64,000 bases of DNA. It comes from Fictibacillus barbaricus (lineage in GTDB: Bacteria > Bacillota > Bacilli > Bacillales > Fictibacillaceae). This document shows positions 33,062-41,764 of the stretch, piece by piece (the first letter of the stretch is position 1; every line of letters begins with the position of its first letter). The stretch is taken from positions 992,001-1,056,000 of the forward strand of contig NZ_BMCE01000002.1 of NCBI RefSeq assembly GCF_014635025.1. The letters are read 5' to 3'. The notes beneath the pieces were generated by a model, which worked only from the letters and a program-made list of their open reading frames with translations, did no database searches and was not told where the DNA came from. The position numbers were made by a program, and so were the translations under genes.

Positions 33062-33933
33062 AGTTGTACTCCTTTCTTATTCGTTGTCAGATTGATCAAA
33101 TAATCCTGTAAGCTTGCTTGTTCTATAGCCAGATTTTGATCAGTCGCGATCGTTTTCCATTCTGGCGAAAACACTTCATCGATCATGACTCTCACGGTAG
33201 ACCGCATCTTGACCGTTTCGAGTACTCGTTCGTTTTCGGTAGCTTTTTCTACGCTGCTTACTTCTCCAGATAAAATGATACCTCTACCTCGTATCTCATC
33301 CATTTGTTCCTGAAGCAAAATGTGTCCATCATGAACAACCACCAGTGATTCACATAACGGCTGGATCTCTTCAATATGATGCGTGGAGATCAGAAAGTAT
33401 CGGGGATTGTCTTCATAGCTCGTTAATAGCGCATCATAAAACTGCTTACGCTTTACCGCATCTAGTCCATTCGTCGGCTCATCCAGGATCGTGATCTTCG
33501 CATTGCTCGCGAGCCCAAGAATAATCTGCGCGGCCGTTCTCATTCCTTTTGAGAACTTCGTGATTTTTTTCTTTTTCGGAAGTTCGAACAGATCGGTTAA
33601 GTGCTCGGCTAGATTCTGATCCCAGTCCTTATGAAAATAACGGCCGAACTCCAGTACATCTGTCATTTTCCAATGTTGGCCGAACGGATGATTTTCCTGA
33701 ATATAGCAAATGTTTTCAAGCGCGTTTAAGTTATTATAAGGATCCTGCCCCAATACGTGGATTTCCCCGGAATTCGGTTTAAAGTGGCCCGCAAGCAGGC
33801 TCATTAACGTTGTCTTTCCGGCACCGTTTCTTCCCCATAAGCCGGTAATGACGGGCTCTGCTTCATGTAAATTCAGCCCGTTTAGGACGGGTGTCCGATT
33901 GTAACTGTACGTCACATTCTTTACGTCTATCAT
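33058..33933 (-). CDS. ABC transporter ATP-binding protein
   Basis: A 291-aa ATPase. Walker A is GRNGAGKTT (near residue 34), the signature is a variant KFSKGMR in place of LSGGQ, Walker B is ITILDEPTNGLD and the switch His lies in STHHIEE. A roughly 70-residue C-terminal extension follows. ATG 33933 comes after AAGGGGAG. It follows the GntR gene by 12 bases and overlaps the permease gene. It would power the six-helix permease. Confidence 0.92.
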   Translation of the reverse strand: MIDVKNVTYSYNRTPVLNGLNLHEAEPVITGLWGRNGAGKTTLMSLLAGHFKPNSGEIHVLGQDPYNNLNALENICYIQENHPFGQHWKMTDVLEFGRYFHKDWDQNLAEHLTDLFELPKKKKITKFSKGMRTAAQIILGLASNAKITILDEPTNGLDAVKRKQFYDALLTSYEDNPRYFLISTHHIEEIQPLCESLVVVHDGHILLQEQMDEIRGRGIILSGEVSSVEKATENERVLETVKMRSTVRVMIDEVFSPEWKTIATDQNLAIEQASLQDYLINLTTNKKGVQL

Positions 33934-33945
33934 TTTTTTCTCCCC

Positions 33946-34317
33946 TTAATTTGAACTCATTTTTCCTTTGATTAGATCAATGACCATGTCCTCGTTAAGA
34001 TGTATTCTTTTTGCTTCTTGAAGCAAAGGCGAAACGTATTCTTCATAAAACTGCTGCTTCCGTTCCGTTAATAGCTTCTCTTTCGCTCCTTCTGATACGA
34101 ACATGCCAACACCTCTCTGTTTAAAAATAATGCCTTTGTCTGCTAAAGTCTGCAGCCCCTTTCTAGCCGTTGCCGGGTTGATGTTGTAAAAACGGGATAG
34201 TTCGTTTGTAGAAGGGACTTGTTCCCCTTCCTTCAGCCTGCCATCGATGATCTCATCCATGATCAGACTGGATATCTGTTGAAAAATCGGCTGCGAATCA
34301 TCAATTGTGGGTTTCAT
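33946..34317 (-). CDS. GntR family regulator, YtrA subfamily
   Basis: A short GntR regulator of 123 aa. The winged HTH covers about residues 10-75 (QPIFQQISSLIMDEIIDGRLKEGEQVPSTNELSRFYNINPATARKGL). There is no large ligand domain, only a helical tail, as in the YtrA group that controls adjacent ABC transporter genes. ATG 34317 is preferred because AAAGGAAG lies six bases upstream; the frame also opens with TTG at 34323. The palindrome at 34347-34370 just upstream is its probable operator. Confidence 0.92.
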   Translation of the reverse strand: MKPTIDDSQPIFQQISSLIMDEIIDGRLKEGEQVPSTNELSRFYNINPATARKGLQTLADKGIIFKQRGVGMFVSEGAKEKLLTERKQQFYEEYVSPLLQEAKRIHLNEDMVIDLIKGKMSSN

Positions 34318-34346
34318 TAGCAACTTCCTTTGCCTGTTAGTTAATT

Positions 34347-34370
34347 GGTTGGTTACTCATGTAACTAACC
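34347..34370. promoter_or_regulatory. Putative GntR (YtrA-type) operator
   Basis: GGTTGGTTAC, TCAT, GTAACTAACC form a 10-4-10 inverted repeat with one mismatch, located 30 bases before the gntR start. Confidence 0.7.
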
Positions 34371-34526
34371 ATACCACTTATTGAATTATATGTAAAGTTT
34401 TAACAAAAAGTACCTGTTTCGCTCTTCATTTTTTGTTAACCTATTTTAATAAACGAAAATAAAAGGACTTTACCCCTTTCAGTTGAACTTCTTAATAGAG
34501 GAAAAAACGAAAAGGAGTGTGCAGGT

Positions 34527-34991
34527 ATGTTTTTAACAAAGAACGATTTCTTTGAGATCCTGGAAGGAAACAGAAGATTAACGATGCGGGTGGTGGAAGC
34601 TTTTCCAGAAGACAAATTATTTAACTATACACCAGATGAGAAGCTGCGTCCTTTTGCAGAAATGGTAAAGGAAATCATGAACATCGAGAACGGCTATATG
34701 CAAGGGATCGCACTCGACAAATGGGAGTATCAAGACCTGTTTGAAGGGGTTTCAACAAAAGAAGATCTAATTAAAGTAAGTAACGAGATCCGTGAAGAGA
34801 CTAGAAAAATGTGGGCGGAAATGAGTGACGAAAGACTTGAAATCGTGGTGAAGGATTCCTTTTTCGGACCAGAGCAGAGCCACTTCGCAAGACTGCAATA
34901 CGCCCTGGAAAATGAAATCCATCATAGAGGACAAGGATATACCAATTTACGATTACTGGGAATCGAACCGCCTGAGTTTTACGTTAGATAA
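34527..34991 (+). CDS. DinB family protein (intact paralogue)
   Basis: A 154-aa protein of the DinB superfamily. NRRLTMRVVEAFPEDKLFNYTPDEKLRPFAEMVKEIMNIENGYM forms the first two helices. The C-terminal FARLQYALENEIHHRGQGYTNLRLLGIEPP carries the HHRGQ metal-site motif. ATG 34527 follows AAAGGAG. The 45 bases upstream closely match the leader of the dead copy at 29867, so both derive from one duplication that included the promoter. It is the last ordinary chromosomal gene before the defence island. Confidence 0.88.
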   Translation: MFLTKNDFFEILEGNRRLTMRVVEAFPEDKLFNYTPDEKLRPFAEMVKEIMNIENGYMQGIALDKWEYQDLFEGVSTKEDLIKVSNEIREETRKMWAEMSDERLEIVVKDSFFGPEQSHFARLQYALENEIHHRGQGYTNLRLLGIEPPEFYVR

Positions 34992-35005
34992 AAAAATTTT
35001 AAAAA

Positions 35006-35036
35006 CCAAACCTGAGTTAAGGTTTGGTTTTGTTTG
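35006..35036 (+). terminator. Terminator of the DinB gene at the island boundary
   Basis: CCAAACC and GGTTTGG form a stem with a TGAGTTAA loop and a TTTTGTTTG tail. It also lies just after the stop of the convergent EEP gene. Confidence 0.75.
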
Positions 35037-35046
35037 TTATACTCTC

Positions 35047-35883
35047 TTATTTTTTATGGATAGTCGGTTGAAACAACACCTCAACTGCTGAATGATCGCT
35101 TAATTTATTTTCACGAAGCTCATGTAAATAATTAAATTCCACTGGATTAAGACTGCTAGATGCAAAACAATGATCAAATCGCCTAGGATATACGTTAGAA
35201 CGGTTTTTTAAAAAGAAACTGTATTCCTGTTTTGAAAATCCATAAAGTAAACGAAATACGTCATTTAAATCAAACTCAGATAAACCTTCAAGAACATTCC
35301 TTTCTCCTTTATCCCACCGTTCTCCCCATTTAGGTATTCGCCATGTTTCATCTTTAGCCATCCTTTGACCCCAGGTTATTATGGTTCCATTATTTGTTTC
35401 TAATTGAGGAGAATTGAAATCACCACATAAGATTCTGTGATGATTACAAACAGTAGATAAGGAATCATATATCCCTTCGAATGTATCAATTTTTATCCAT
35501 CCATTAGATGAACCTGGTGGAATATGCACATTGTATATTTCAATTAACCCAAATGGACTCTCTATAAGTGCTCCTAATACTTTTTCCTTCCACGGTATAT
35601 CAAAGGGGGCAAGAATACGCAAAGGCCATTTGCAAGCTATCAACAATCCGTATTTGCGGGGACCATTTAATTCTGTTGATCCCTGAAATAACTCAAAAGT
35701 ATCTATAACATAATGATATCCTAAGTTTTTTTGTTCAGCTCTATATTTACTAATTCCATGGATCGTCATCTCCTGAAGAGCAATAATATCCGGATTAATA
35801 ACTTTTATTTCATTTAATTGCCGTTCTATTCTCTTTCCGCCGCCTTGACGTACGTTCCATGAAAACAACTTGAATGTATCCAT
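35047..35883 (-). CDS. Endonuclease/exonuclease/phosphatase (EEP) family protein
   Basis: A 278-aa EEP-fold hydrolase. All catalytic blocks are present: SWNVRQGG at the N-terminus, IALQEMT (metal-binding Glu, near residue 38), VHIPPGSSNGW, CGDFNSPQ, and the terminal KLSDHSAVEVLF (Asp-His pair). There is no signal peptide, so it acts in the cytoplasm, and DNA is the likeliest substrate given its neighbours. It follows mcrC by only 62 bases on the same strand with no terminator between, so it probably belongs to the McrBC operon. I do not know it as a standard McrBC component. Confidence 0.82.
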   Translation of the reverse strand: MDTFKLFSWNVRQGGGKRIERQLNEIKVINPDIIALQEMTIHGISKYRAEQKNLGYHYVIDTFELFQGSTELNGPRKYGLLIACKWPLRILAPFDIPWKEKVLGALIESPFGLIEIYNVHIPPGSSNGWIKIDTFEGIYDSLSTVCNHHRILCGDFNSPQLETNNGTIITWGQRMAKDETWRIPKWGERWDKGERNVLEGLSEFDLNDVFRLLYGFSKQEYSFFLKNRSNVYPRRFDHCFASSSLNPVEFNYLHELRENKLSDHSAVEVLFQPTIHKK

Positions 35884-35945
35884 TCAAATCACCACCATTA
35901 TTAAACAAGCAAGAGATTAAAATAGTACAGGTTCATTTTCATAAT

Positions 35946-36989
35946 TCAATTCCCACAAACTATCTCTACTAATCTTTTATGGATACTTTTCCAATCAGAA
36001 TTTAAATCCACTGTAACAACCTTTAAAGGATATCCCATAATTGTATAAGATAAATTTAATACTTGATCCCCTTGTGGATAAAGCAATACCCCACTTATTC
36101 TTTTCCCTTGGGCTTTTTTGTGATTGTTTAAGTATGCAAAAAGCTGATACAAATTGCCGCTAATAAGCTTTTGCGAACCATAGTTAGCAGTTAAACTATT
36201 TTGATAATATTTCGTATCCATTATGATTTTCTCTGTATCGCTTTCAATTGAAATATCTGTTTGCATTAATGGTAGGTATTCTAAATTTTCACCTAATGCA
36301 TCCCAATAAATATTCTCTCTAAACACTCTATGGCCTTTTAATTCGTTTCTATAAAAACTTCTCACAAACTCCTCAAATAAATAAGCCATAGCTCTTGGGT
36401 TACGATCAAATTCTATAAACTTACCATTATCACCATTTTCATGTACCAGCAAGGATTCAAATAAAAAACGGCAAATATCTAAAACAAATCTGTAGTGATG
36501 ATTATTCCTATGATAATTAATTTGATCAAACACCGAACTATTCAATTTTATTAACTGAATACTTTCAAAAAAAGGTACTATCTTAAATAATTCAAATTTA
36601 AGATTATTATCTAGTTTTTCTGATTTCCCTAACTGATAGAGGATTGTTTTAATGATTTGATTGTGCAATATGTCATGACTCATATCTTCATAAACAAATT
36701 TCATTTTTCCTCTTAAAAATGAAAGAGAATTGATAGACTCTTTAAAAAGAAATTTCCCTCTTAATAACGATGCTTCATCATCATATTTTTTATACTCTTT
36801 ATAAAACCCACGTTTAATTAAAGTTTTTAACTTACTTAACAAAATTCTTGTTAGTAAATTATTTATATCCTTATCATCATTATTTAGTACATCTGTATAT
36901 CCTTTTTCTAAAAGATGTCCCCAAGCATAACAAAGCATATAATATATGTTTTTAATAGGAATCTTACTGGAGTCTGGCAAGGAGTTCAT
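35946..36989 (-). CDS. mcrC: McrC family nuclease subunit
   Basis: McrC endonuclease subunit of the modification-dependent restriction system McrBC (347 aa). The N-terminal region begins with IPIKNIYYMLCYAWG, a hallmark of McrC proteins. The C-terminal PD-(D/E)xK nuclease core shows QTDISIES followed by IIMDTKYYQ (the DxK catalytic pair, near residue 252). The mcrC start overlaps the end of mcrB by 26 bases, so translation is coupled. Together with McrB it should cleave DNA carrying modified cytosine; the exact modification depends on the McrB N-terminal domains. Confidence 0.93.
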   Translation of the reverse strand: MNSLPDSSKIPIKNIYYMLCYAWGHLLEKGYTDVLNNDDKDINNLLTRILLSKLKTLIKRGFYKEYKKYDDEASLLRGKFLFKESINSLSFLRGKMKFVYEDMSHDILHNQIIKTILYQLGKSEKLDNNLKFELFKIVPFFESIQLIKLNSSVFDQINYHRNNHHYRFVLDICRFLFESLLVHENGDNGKFIEFDRNPRAMAYLFEEFVRSFYRNELKGHRVFRENIYWDALGENLEYLPLMQTDISIESDTEKIIMDTKYYQNSLTANYGSQKLISGNLYQLFAYLNNHKKAQGKRISGVLLYPQGDQVLNLSYTIMGYPLKVVTVDLNSDWKSIHKRLVEIVCGN

Positions 36990-39426
36990 TTACCTTTTCC
37001 TCCTGATCAAACCAATACTCTCTTAACAAAGGAGCAATTTCCAATCTAATGATCCGATCATACCAATTTTGTTCATCTTCCACTTTTTCAACATTCGGAC
37101 AAAAATAACTATGTCCAATTTCGTATCCTTTTCCTAAATGAACGGTGTCATTAATAATTTCCTGATTTATGTCCGTTACAGAAGCTACTAATTTTTCAAT
37201 AAAACCTTTACTGATTCCTTTGTTTTCTAGATATTCTTTAAAAGATACAGTATGGAATCCTGGCTCTATTGAAATAAATGAAAACCTTCTTCGCAAGGCA
37301 TAATCAACTAAGGCAAGAGAACGATCCGCTGTGTTCATTGTACCGATCAAAAATAAATTTTTAGGAATATAAAAGCTTTCTTCTCCTTCACTATATGCAA
37401 GTTTAACAGCGTATTTTTTCCCTCTTTTATCCGCCTCGATAAGCATCATTACCTCACCAAAAATTTTGGAAAGGTTACCCCTATTAATTTCATCAATAAT
37501 CATATAGAAGTTTTCTTCAGGACTTTCGCAAGCCTTTTTAGAAAAAGAATAAAAAACTCCATCTTTCAGGATAAAATTTCCTTCTCCATTAGGTTTATAT
37601 CCTCTAATAAACTCTTCATAGGAATAAGATTGATGAAACTGTATCATTTCGATATTTTCATCACCTTTTCTTCCCATATGTAGATAAGCAAGCCGCTTCG
37701 CTAAAAAAGTCTTTCCTACACCAGGTGGTCCTTGGAGTATAATGTTATTTTTATAATCTAATGTCTCTAATATATCTTGTATTTCATTACCACTCATGAA
37801 GATCTCAGATAATATTTGTTCTTCATCAAAAGTGTCCTCTTTTATTACATTGCCAGTAATATTATCATCTGGCATTTGATAAAAGGATTCATTTTTTGGT
37901 ACAACAATTTCTAGTAACCTTTCCACGAAGTCATGATAAGGAGTAATATCTGTTAATGTTTTTGTACTTAAAGGTTCAGAACTTACATCCCATTCTCCAA
38001 TTTGTAACCATTCAACATCTCTTATTGAATGATGAAATTCCTTATTTGGGTCGAATTGATAGTCCGAAACGATTTTTCCATAACCAATAATTTGTTTTTT
38101 ACCTTTTTTAATAAATACATAGTCCCCAGCTTTCATTTCAAAACAAAATTGATAATTAGCTAACGCATCATTATTAGGGTTATAATTCAGTTGATTGATT
38201 TCCTTTAGTGCCTCTGTAATTTCACGCTTACTACTATATTTCTTTAAATTCCCAAGCTCTTTCCAGCCAATTGAAATTTGCTCATTTTTTAAAAAATTAT
38301 TCCATAGGAAATTTGCCTCGCCAGCACTTAATAACCAATATTTTTGTTCGTCTTTTTCAATAGAGACTAGATTACCCTTTTTTCCGAAATTCTCAAATAT
38401 GTAACTAAAAAATTGATCAATCTCATAATAAATAGGGAGTTCCGTTTGCTTTCCTACAATCTCTAGATATTTTTCAACAATTTGGTTTTCTTTTAATGTC
38501 TCATGAAATTTCATGAACTTTGTCGCAAAAGTGTCACCACGCGTATATGAAGGAACCAATTCCAAAATGTTTTCTAAAGCTACTTTATCCCTTTGATTAT
38601 AATAGCAGTACTTTTCCGGAAAAACATTTCCAACCAGCTCACTTACTACGCTTATACCAAAACCAAATAATTGATATTTTTTATTCGTTAAGAAATTTTG
38701 GATACGTATATCTAATGGCTCTTCCCCGTGTACTAAATAAAAGAAACTTTTTTGATATTTTTCAATTGGTGCATTCATGTTCCCAAGTGCACGTTTTTTT
38801 GCAATTGCCATTCTATAAGAATTTATGTGTTCCCCTAATTCTTGAACATCTTCCCAATTCATATTTTTAAGATGCTCTGGTTTTTTAAATTCTTCAAAAA
38901 AATGATGTGTCTTATATAAATTGTCTGCTCGTTCCTTATACCATTCAGTTGCTTCTTCTTTAAAAATACCTAAAAATCTTTCAACCTTTGAAAGTTGAGT
39001 TTTCTCTATAAGAAGATTAGGTGAATCCCAATATTTTTTTAATCGATTAAATTCTTCATCTAATAAACGATAATTAGTACCTTGAGTCATTTTAAAAATT
39101 TGTAGATTCATAGTTTCAGGCAATTCTTTTAATTTATATCTTAATAGCATGCCCTCTTCTTCCTTTAATCTGAATTCAAAAAGCCTTAAATCTACTTTAA
39201 TGTCATCTTTTTCTGTATAAGGCTTAGAATGAATTTCACACAAAGCTACAATTCCGCCAGTGTTTTTCTCTCCTCCATCAGAACGCCAAATAAATACTTT
39301 ATCCCCAACCTGAATTTCGTCTATGTAATGTTTTTGTCGTACGCTCCAATTAATAATGCTGTTGTTTCTTAAATAATCATCAATAGGAAAATGTTTAGGA
39401 TTACCTTGAAATATCCAATATGCCAT
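36964..39426 (-). CDS. mcrB: EVE-domain McrB-type AAA+ GTPase
   Basis: McrB motor subunit of 820 aa with an unusual N-terminus. Residues 1-135 form an EVE domain (YWIFQGNPKHFPIDDYL, then GDKVFIWRSDGG), a PUA-like pocket that reads modified bases. Around 350-480 a second PUA-like region occurs (YWLLSAGEANFLW, FEMKAGDYVFIKKGKKQIIGYGKI). The AAA+ domain has Walker A GPPGVGKT (566-573), IDEINRGN (Walker B plus McrB-specific Asn) and the MNTADRSLALVDYALRRRF sensor block. ATG 39426 follows GGAGGGG; the TTG at 39441 overlaps that site. It feeds target recognition to McrC, encoded next. Confidence 0.93.
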   Translation of the reverse strand: MAYWIFQGNPKHFPIDDYLRNNSIINWSVRQKHYIDEIQVGDKVFIWRSDGGEKNTGGIVALCEIHSKPYTEKDDIKVDLRLFEFRLKEEEGMLLRYKLKELPETMNLQIFKMTQGTNYRLLDEEFNRLKKYWDSPNLLIEKTQLSKVERFLGIFKEEATEWYKERADNLYKTHHFFEEFKKPEHLKNMNWEDVQELGEHINSYRMAIAKKRALGNMNAPIEKYQKSFFYLVHGEEPLDIRIQNFLTNKKYQLFGFGISVVSELVGNVFPEKYCYYNQRDKVALENILELVPSYTRGDTFATKFMKFHETLKENQIVEKYLEIVGKQTELPIYYEIDQFFSYIFENFGKKGNLVSIEKDEQKYWLLSAGEANFLWNNFLKNEQISIGWKELGNLKKYSSKREITEALKEINQLNYNPNNDALANYQFCFEMKAGDYVFIKKGKKQIIGYGKIVSDYQFDPNKEFHHSIRDVEWLQIGEWDVSSEPLSTKTLTDITPYHDFVERLLEIVVPKNESFYQMPDDNITGNVIKEDTFDEEQILSEIFMSGNEIQDILETLDYKNNIILQGPPGVGKTFLAKRLAYLHMGRKGDENIEMIQFHQSYSYEEFIRGYKPNGEGNFILKDGVFYSFSKKACESPEENFYMIIDEINRGNLSKIFGEVMMLIEADKRGKKYAVKLAYSEGEESFYIPKNLFLIGTMNTADRSLALVDYALRRRFSFISIEPGFHTVSFKEYLENKGISKGFIEKLVASVTDINQEIINDTVHLGKGYEIGHSYFCPNVEKVEDEQNWYDRIIRLEIAPLLREYWFDQEEKVNELLARLQ

Positions 39427-39552
39427 AGATTTCCCCTCCAATTAATTTGTTTAAATAAATAATATCAATATCAATTTAGCCAAAAAAGTAGAATTACTTT
39501 ACCATGTTTTACTCCCTATAACTATACAAATTGAAAATTCTAAAATAAAAGA

Positions 39553-39594
39553 GAAAACTTAGGAAAATAGTTTCCTAAGTTTTTTCTTTTATAT
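39553..39594. terminator. Terminator between HEPN gene and mcrB
   Basis: GAAAACTTAGGAAA and TTTCCTAAGTTTTTTC form a 13-pair stem with an ATAG loop and T runs on both sides. It separates the McrBC unit from the HEPN unit. The rest of the 39427-39708 gap shows nothing recognisable beyond a probable promoter region. Confidence 0.8.
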
Positions 39595-39708
39595 ATAGTC
39601 ACTTACTCCAAATGTCCAGAATATATGTGACAACACACTACACATGGGTAGTGGTGAGTTACATATATACAGTATAGATAATTTTAACTTAGTCCTTGAT
39701 ATAATTAT

Positions 39709-40488
39709 TTAAAAATCAAGATGAATAAATTCTCTACGCTCATAATTAGCATTTATTATTTTATCAATTAATTTTCTGGATGTTTGTTCTAACAATGGTA
39801 TTAACTTCGAAGTAGCATTAATTGCCTCTATTGTAGTATCTTCTCCACCATGAACAATTTCATTTCTCTTTTCATACATATCATCTATCCATTTTTCGGG
39901 TAAATCCCAGCCCTCAATTTCCCCAAAATAATCTAAAAAACATTGATATATTTTATTTTTAGTTTTGTTTTCGCCTTTAGTTCTCTCCGTTTCAGTATGA
40001 TATTCTTTCCCTAGTATTTCCAAAACATTCCAAAATGCAAGAAATTTATCAAATGTATTTTGCGGTATTTTTCCTTTTGAGTACCAGCCTATTGATCTTA
40101 ATAGTTTTGGTTGATCAATCTCAAATTTTCTTGCCATTTTAAATGCTGTTATAATATCTGATTTATTTAATAGTCTTCGACTCACATAACTTCTTTGATT
40201 ATTAGATGTTCCTTCATGTTTATAAAGTAGAATAGGTATATCGTTCTCTAAAGAAAGAACATCCCTCATTCTCCCAAAGTAAACATATGCAACAGTTTCT
40301 GCAATATTTATATTATCTGCATATGCAGTTATTGTAGCTCTTAAACCATAAGAGCTTTTTGTTAGCCTTATATCACTATAAAATTGGTGTTGATCAAAGC
40401 CCTTTTCTTGGCGAAAATTAATATTATTTTTAATAGAAATGGGACCAACTACGTCAAAGTCAACCTCCCATATTTTACGATTACTCAT
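39709..40488 (-). CDS. HEPN-domain protein (ApeA-like C-terminus)
   Basis: A 259-aa protein. The N-terminal 120 residues are beta-rich and unassigned. The C-terminal 130 residues are helical and contain an HEPN-type catalytic motif R-x4-H (RNEIVH, residues 208-213), preceded by KFLAFWNVLEILGKEYH. This combination recalls the HEPN domain of ApeA-like phage-resistance ribonucleases. ATG follows GGAGG. The gene is 54 bases downstream of the SRA-HNH gene on the same strand. It could act as an RNase triggered by infection. No antitoxin-like nucleotidyltransferase gene is next to it. Confidence 0.7.
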   Translation of the reverse strand: MSNRKIWEVDFDVVGPISIKNNINFRQEKGFDQHQFYSDIRLTKSSYGLRATITAYADNINIAETVAYVYFGRMRDVLSLENDIPILLYKHEGTSNNQRSYVSRRLLNKSDIITAFKMARKFEIDQPKLLRSIGWYSKGKIPQNTFDKFLAFWNVLEILGKEYHTETERTKGENKTKNKIYQCFLDYFGEIEGWDLPEKWIDDMYEKRNEIVHGGEDTTIEAINATSKLIPLLEQTSRKLIDKIINANYERREFIHLDF

Positions 40489-40542
40489 GATATGCCTCCA
40501 TAATTATCCCAATAGTCCCACCTTTTCTAACCACCCTTTTTT

Positions 40543-41382
40543 CTAGGTGGTTACTATATATTCTTGTCTCGCAATTGCTTGTAATTTTTCAACATCTTTA
40601 ATGAGATTTAACGAATGCATTTTTCGATGACAGTTAGGGCATAAAGCTACTGTATTTTTAATTGTGTCCTCTCCCCCATTAGCTAACCAAATAATATGAT
40701 GGTTTTCTAAATATGGATTTCCCTTCTTATCTTTAAAAGGAGCTGGTTGTTCGCAAAGTTGGCATATACCTTTTGCTCTTCTTTTTGCCAATTCAGAAAT
40801 ATAAGCATTTCTTTCATAAACTTTTGATACAACATTCCGTGAACCAGGTTTTTCTGGGGCAAAAGCAGCTCTTTCAGCAACTTTCCCATCTATTAGTTTC
40901 CTTACTTTCTTTTCTTGTGTTACTGCTCTTGAAAGAATATCCTCTGAATCAATTAATGGTTCCTGTTGTCCTTCTTTTAACTTTAATGGAAACACCCAAA
41001 CTAACCTTGGTACTTCGTCTGCATCAGGTTGAGTTTCTTGGTATGGTTCTCCTGCAAGATATACTTCACCCTGGTAGATATAATTATTTGGCTTAAAAAC
41101 CTCAAATAGGTAAACTGTAACTCCCAAATTATCCGAATTGTTTAAAGTTTTGTTTTGTGCAAAATCTATACTCTGATCCCCTTTTTGCCCCATACCAGTA
41201 TAATGGAAAACATCTTCAATCCATCTGTCGTCATATAAGCCATTGGTGTGATCAGATATTAATACTAATGTTCCATTCTTCTTTGACCGTCTCATTCCAC
41301 CTGATGTTGAAACTTCAAATGTATCAATTATTTCCCTGTGAGTAATTACATCAGATGGATTTAAATTATGCTGAAAACTCAT
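40543..41382 (-). CDS. SRA-like plus HNH modification-dependent restriction endonuclease
   Basis: A 279-aa type IV-like enzyme. The N-terminal domain resembles YDG/SRA modified-base readers: RSKKNGTLVLISDHTNGLYDDRW, then HYTGMGQKGDQSIDFAQN, a block seen in SRA-HNH enzymes. The C-terminal HNH nuclease has a zinc site CQLC (207-210), the catalytic NHHI (HH at 228-229) and CPNCH (248-252). ATG 41382 follows GGAGGGAA. Its first codons overlap the end of the NUDIX gene by 17 bases, so both are translated together. It should cut DNA carrying modified cytosines. Confidence 0.88.
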   Translation of the reverse strand: MSFQHNLNPSDVITHREIIDTFEVSTSGGMRRSKKNGTLVLISDHTNGLYDDRWIEDVFHYTGMGQKGDQSIDFAQNKTLNNSDNLGVTVYLFEVFKPNNYIYQGEVYLAGEPYQETQPDADEVPRLVWVFPLKLKEGQQEPLIDSEDILSRAVTQEKKVRKLIDGKVAERAAFAPEKPGSRNVVSKVYERNAYISELAKRRAKGICQLCEQPAPFKDKKGNPYLENHHIIWLANGGEDTIKNTVALCPNCHRKMHSLNLIKDVEKLQAIARQEYIVTT

Positions 41383-41764
41383 TTTCTTCCCTCCTAAGTC
41401 TTTCAACAATCGGAATATCAGCCGGTGCAAAATTAAAGTTATGTAGTTCTCCGATTGTTACCCATTTATAATCTTCATGCTCAGTAGCATTAATTTCCCC
41501 ACTGATCCAACTTGCCCAATAAACAATCAATTGGATGGTACCAAATTCATACTCATAAATACTTTCGTCATAATACTCTTCAACTTTAATCGTTATTTGA
41601 AACTCTTCTTTTATCTCTCTTGTAAGACATTCTTCAGCAGTTTCCCCTTTTTCTATTTTACCACCTGGAAATTCCCATAGGTTACCTAATTCTCTTTGTT
41701 CATCTCTTTTTGCGATTAGCAACTTTCCATTATGTTTTAATAGTACAGCCGTTACCTTCTTCAT
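41366..41764 (-). CDS. NUDIX hydrolase (MutT-like)
   Basis: A 132-aa pyrophosphohydrolase of the MutT/CTP-pyrophosphohydrolase group. The Nudix box begins at GKIEKGETAEECLTREIKEE (residues 35-54). The conserved Gly two residues after EE is replaced by Gln (FQI rather than xGU). Active-site Glu residues are intact. ATG 41764 follows GGAGGATG. It is the first gene of the unit with the SRA-HNH nuclease and overlaps it. It might clean up oxidised or modified dNTPs, which would suit an enzyme that must avoid cutting self DNA containing stray modified bases; that link is inference. Confidence 0.88.
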   Translation of the reverse strand: MKKVTAVLLKHNGKLLIAKRDEQRELGNLWEFPGGKIEKGETAEECLTREIKEEFQITIKVEEYYDESIYEYEFGTIQLIVYWASWISGEINATEHEDYKWVTIGELHNFNFAPADIPIVERLRREENEFSA

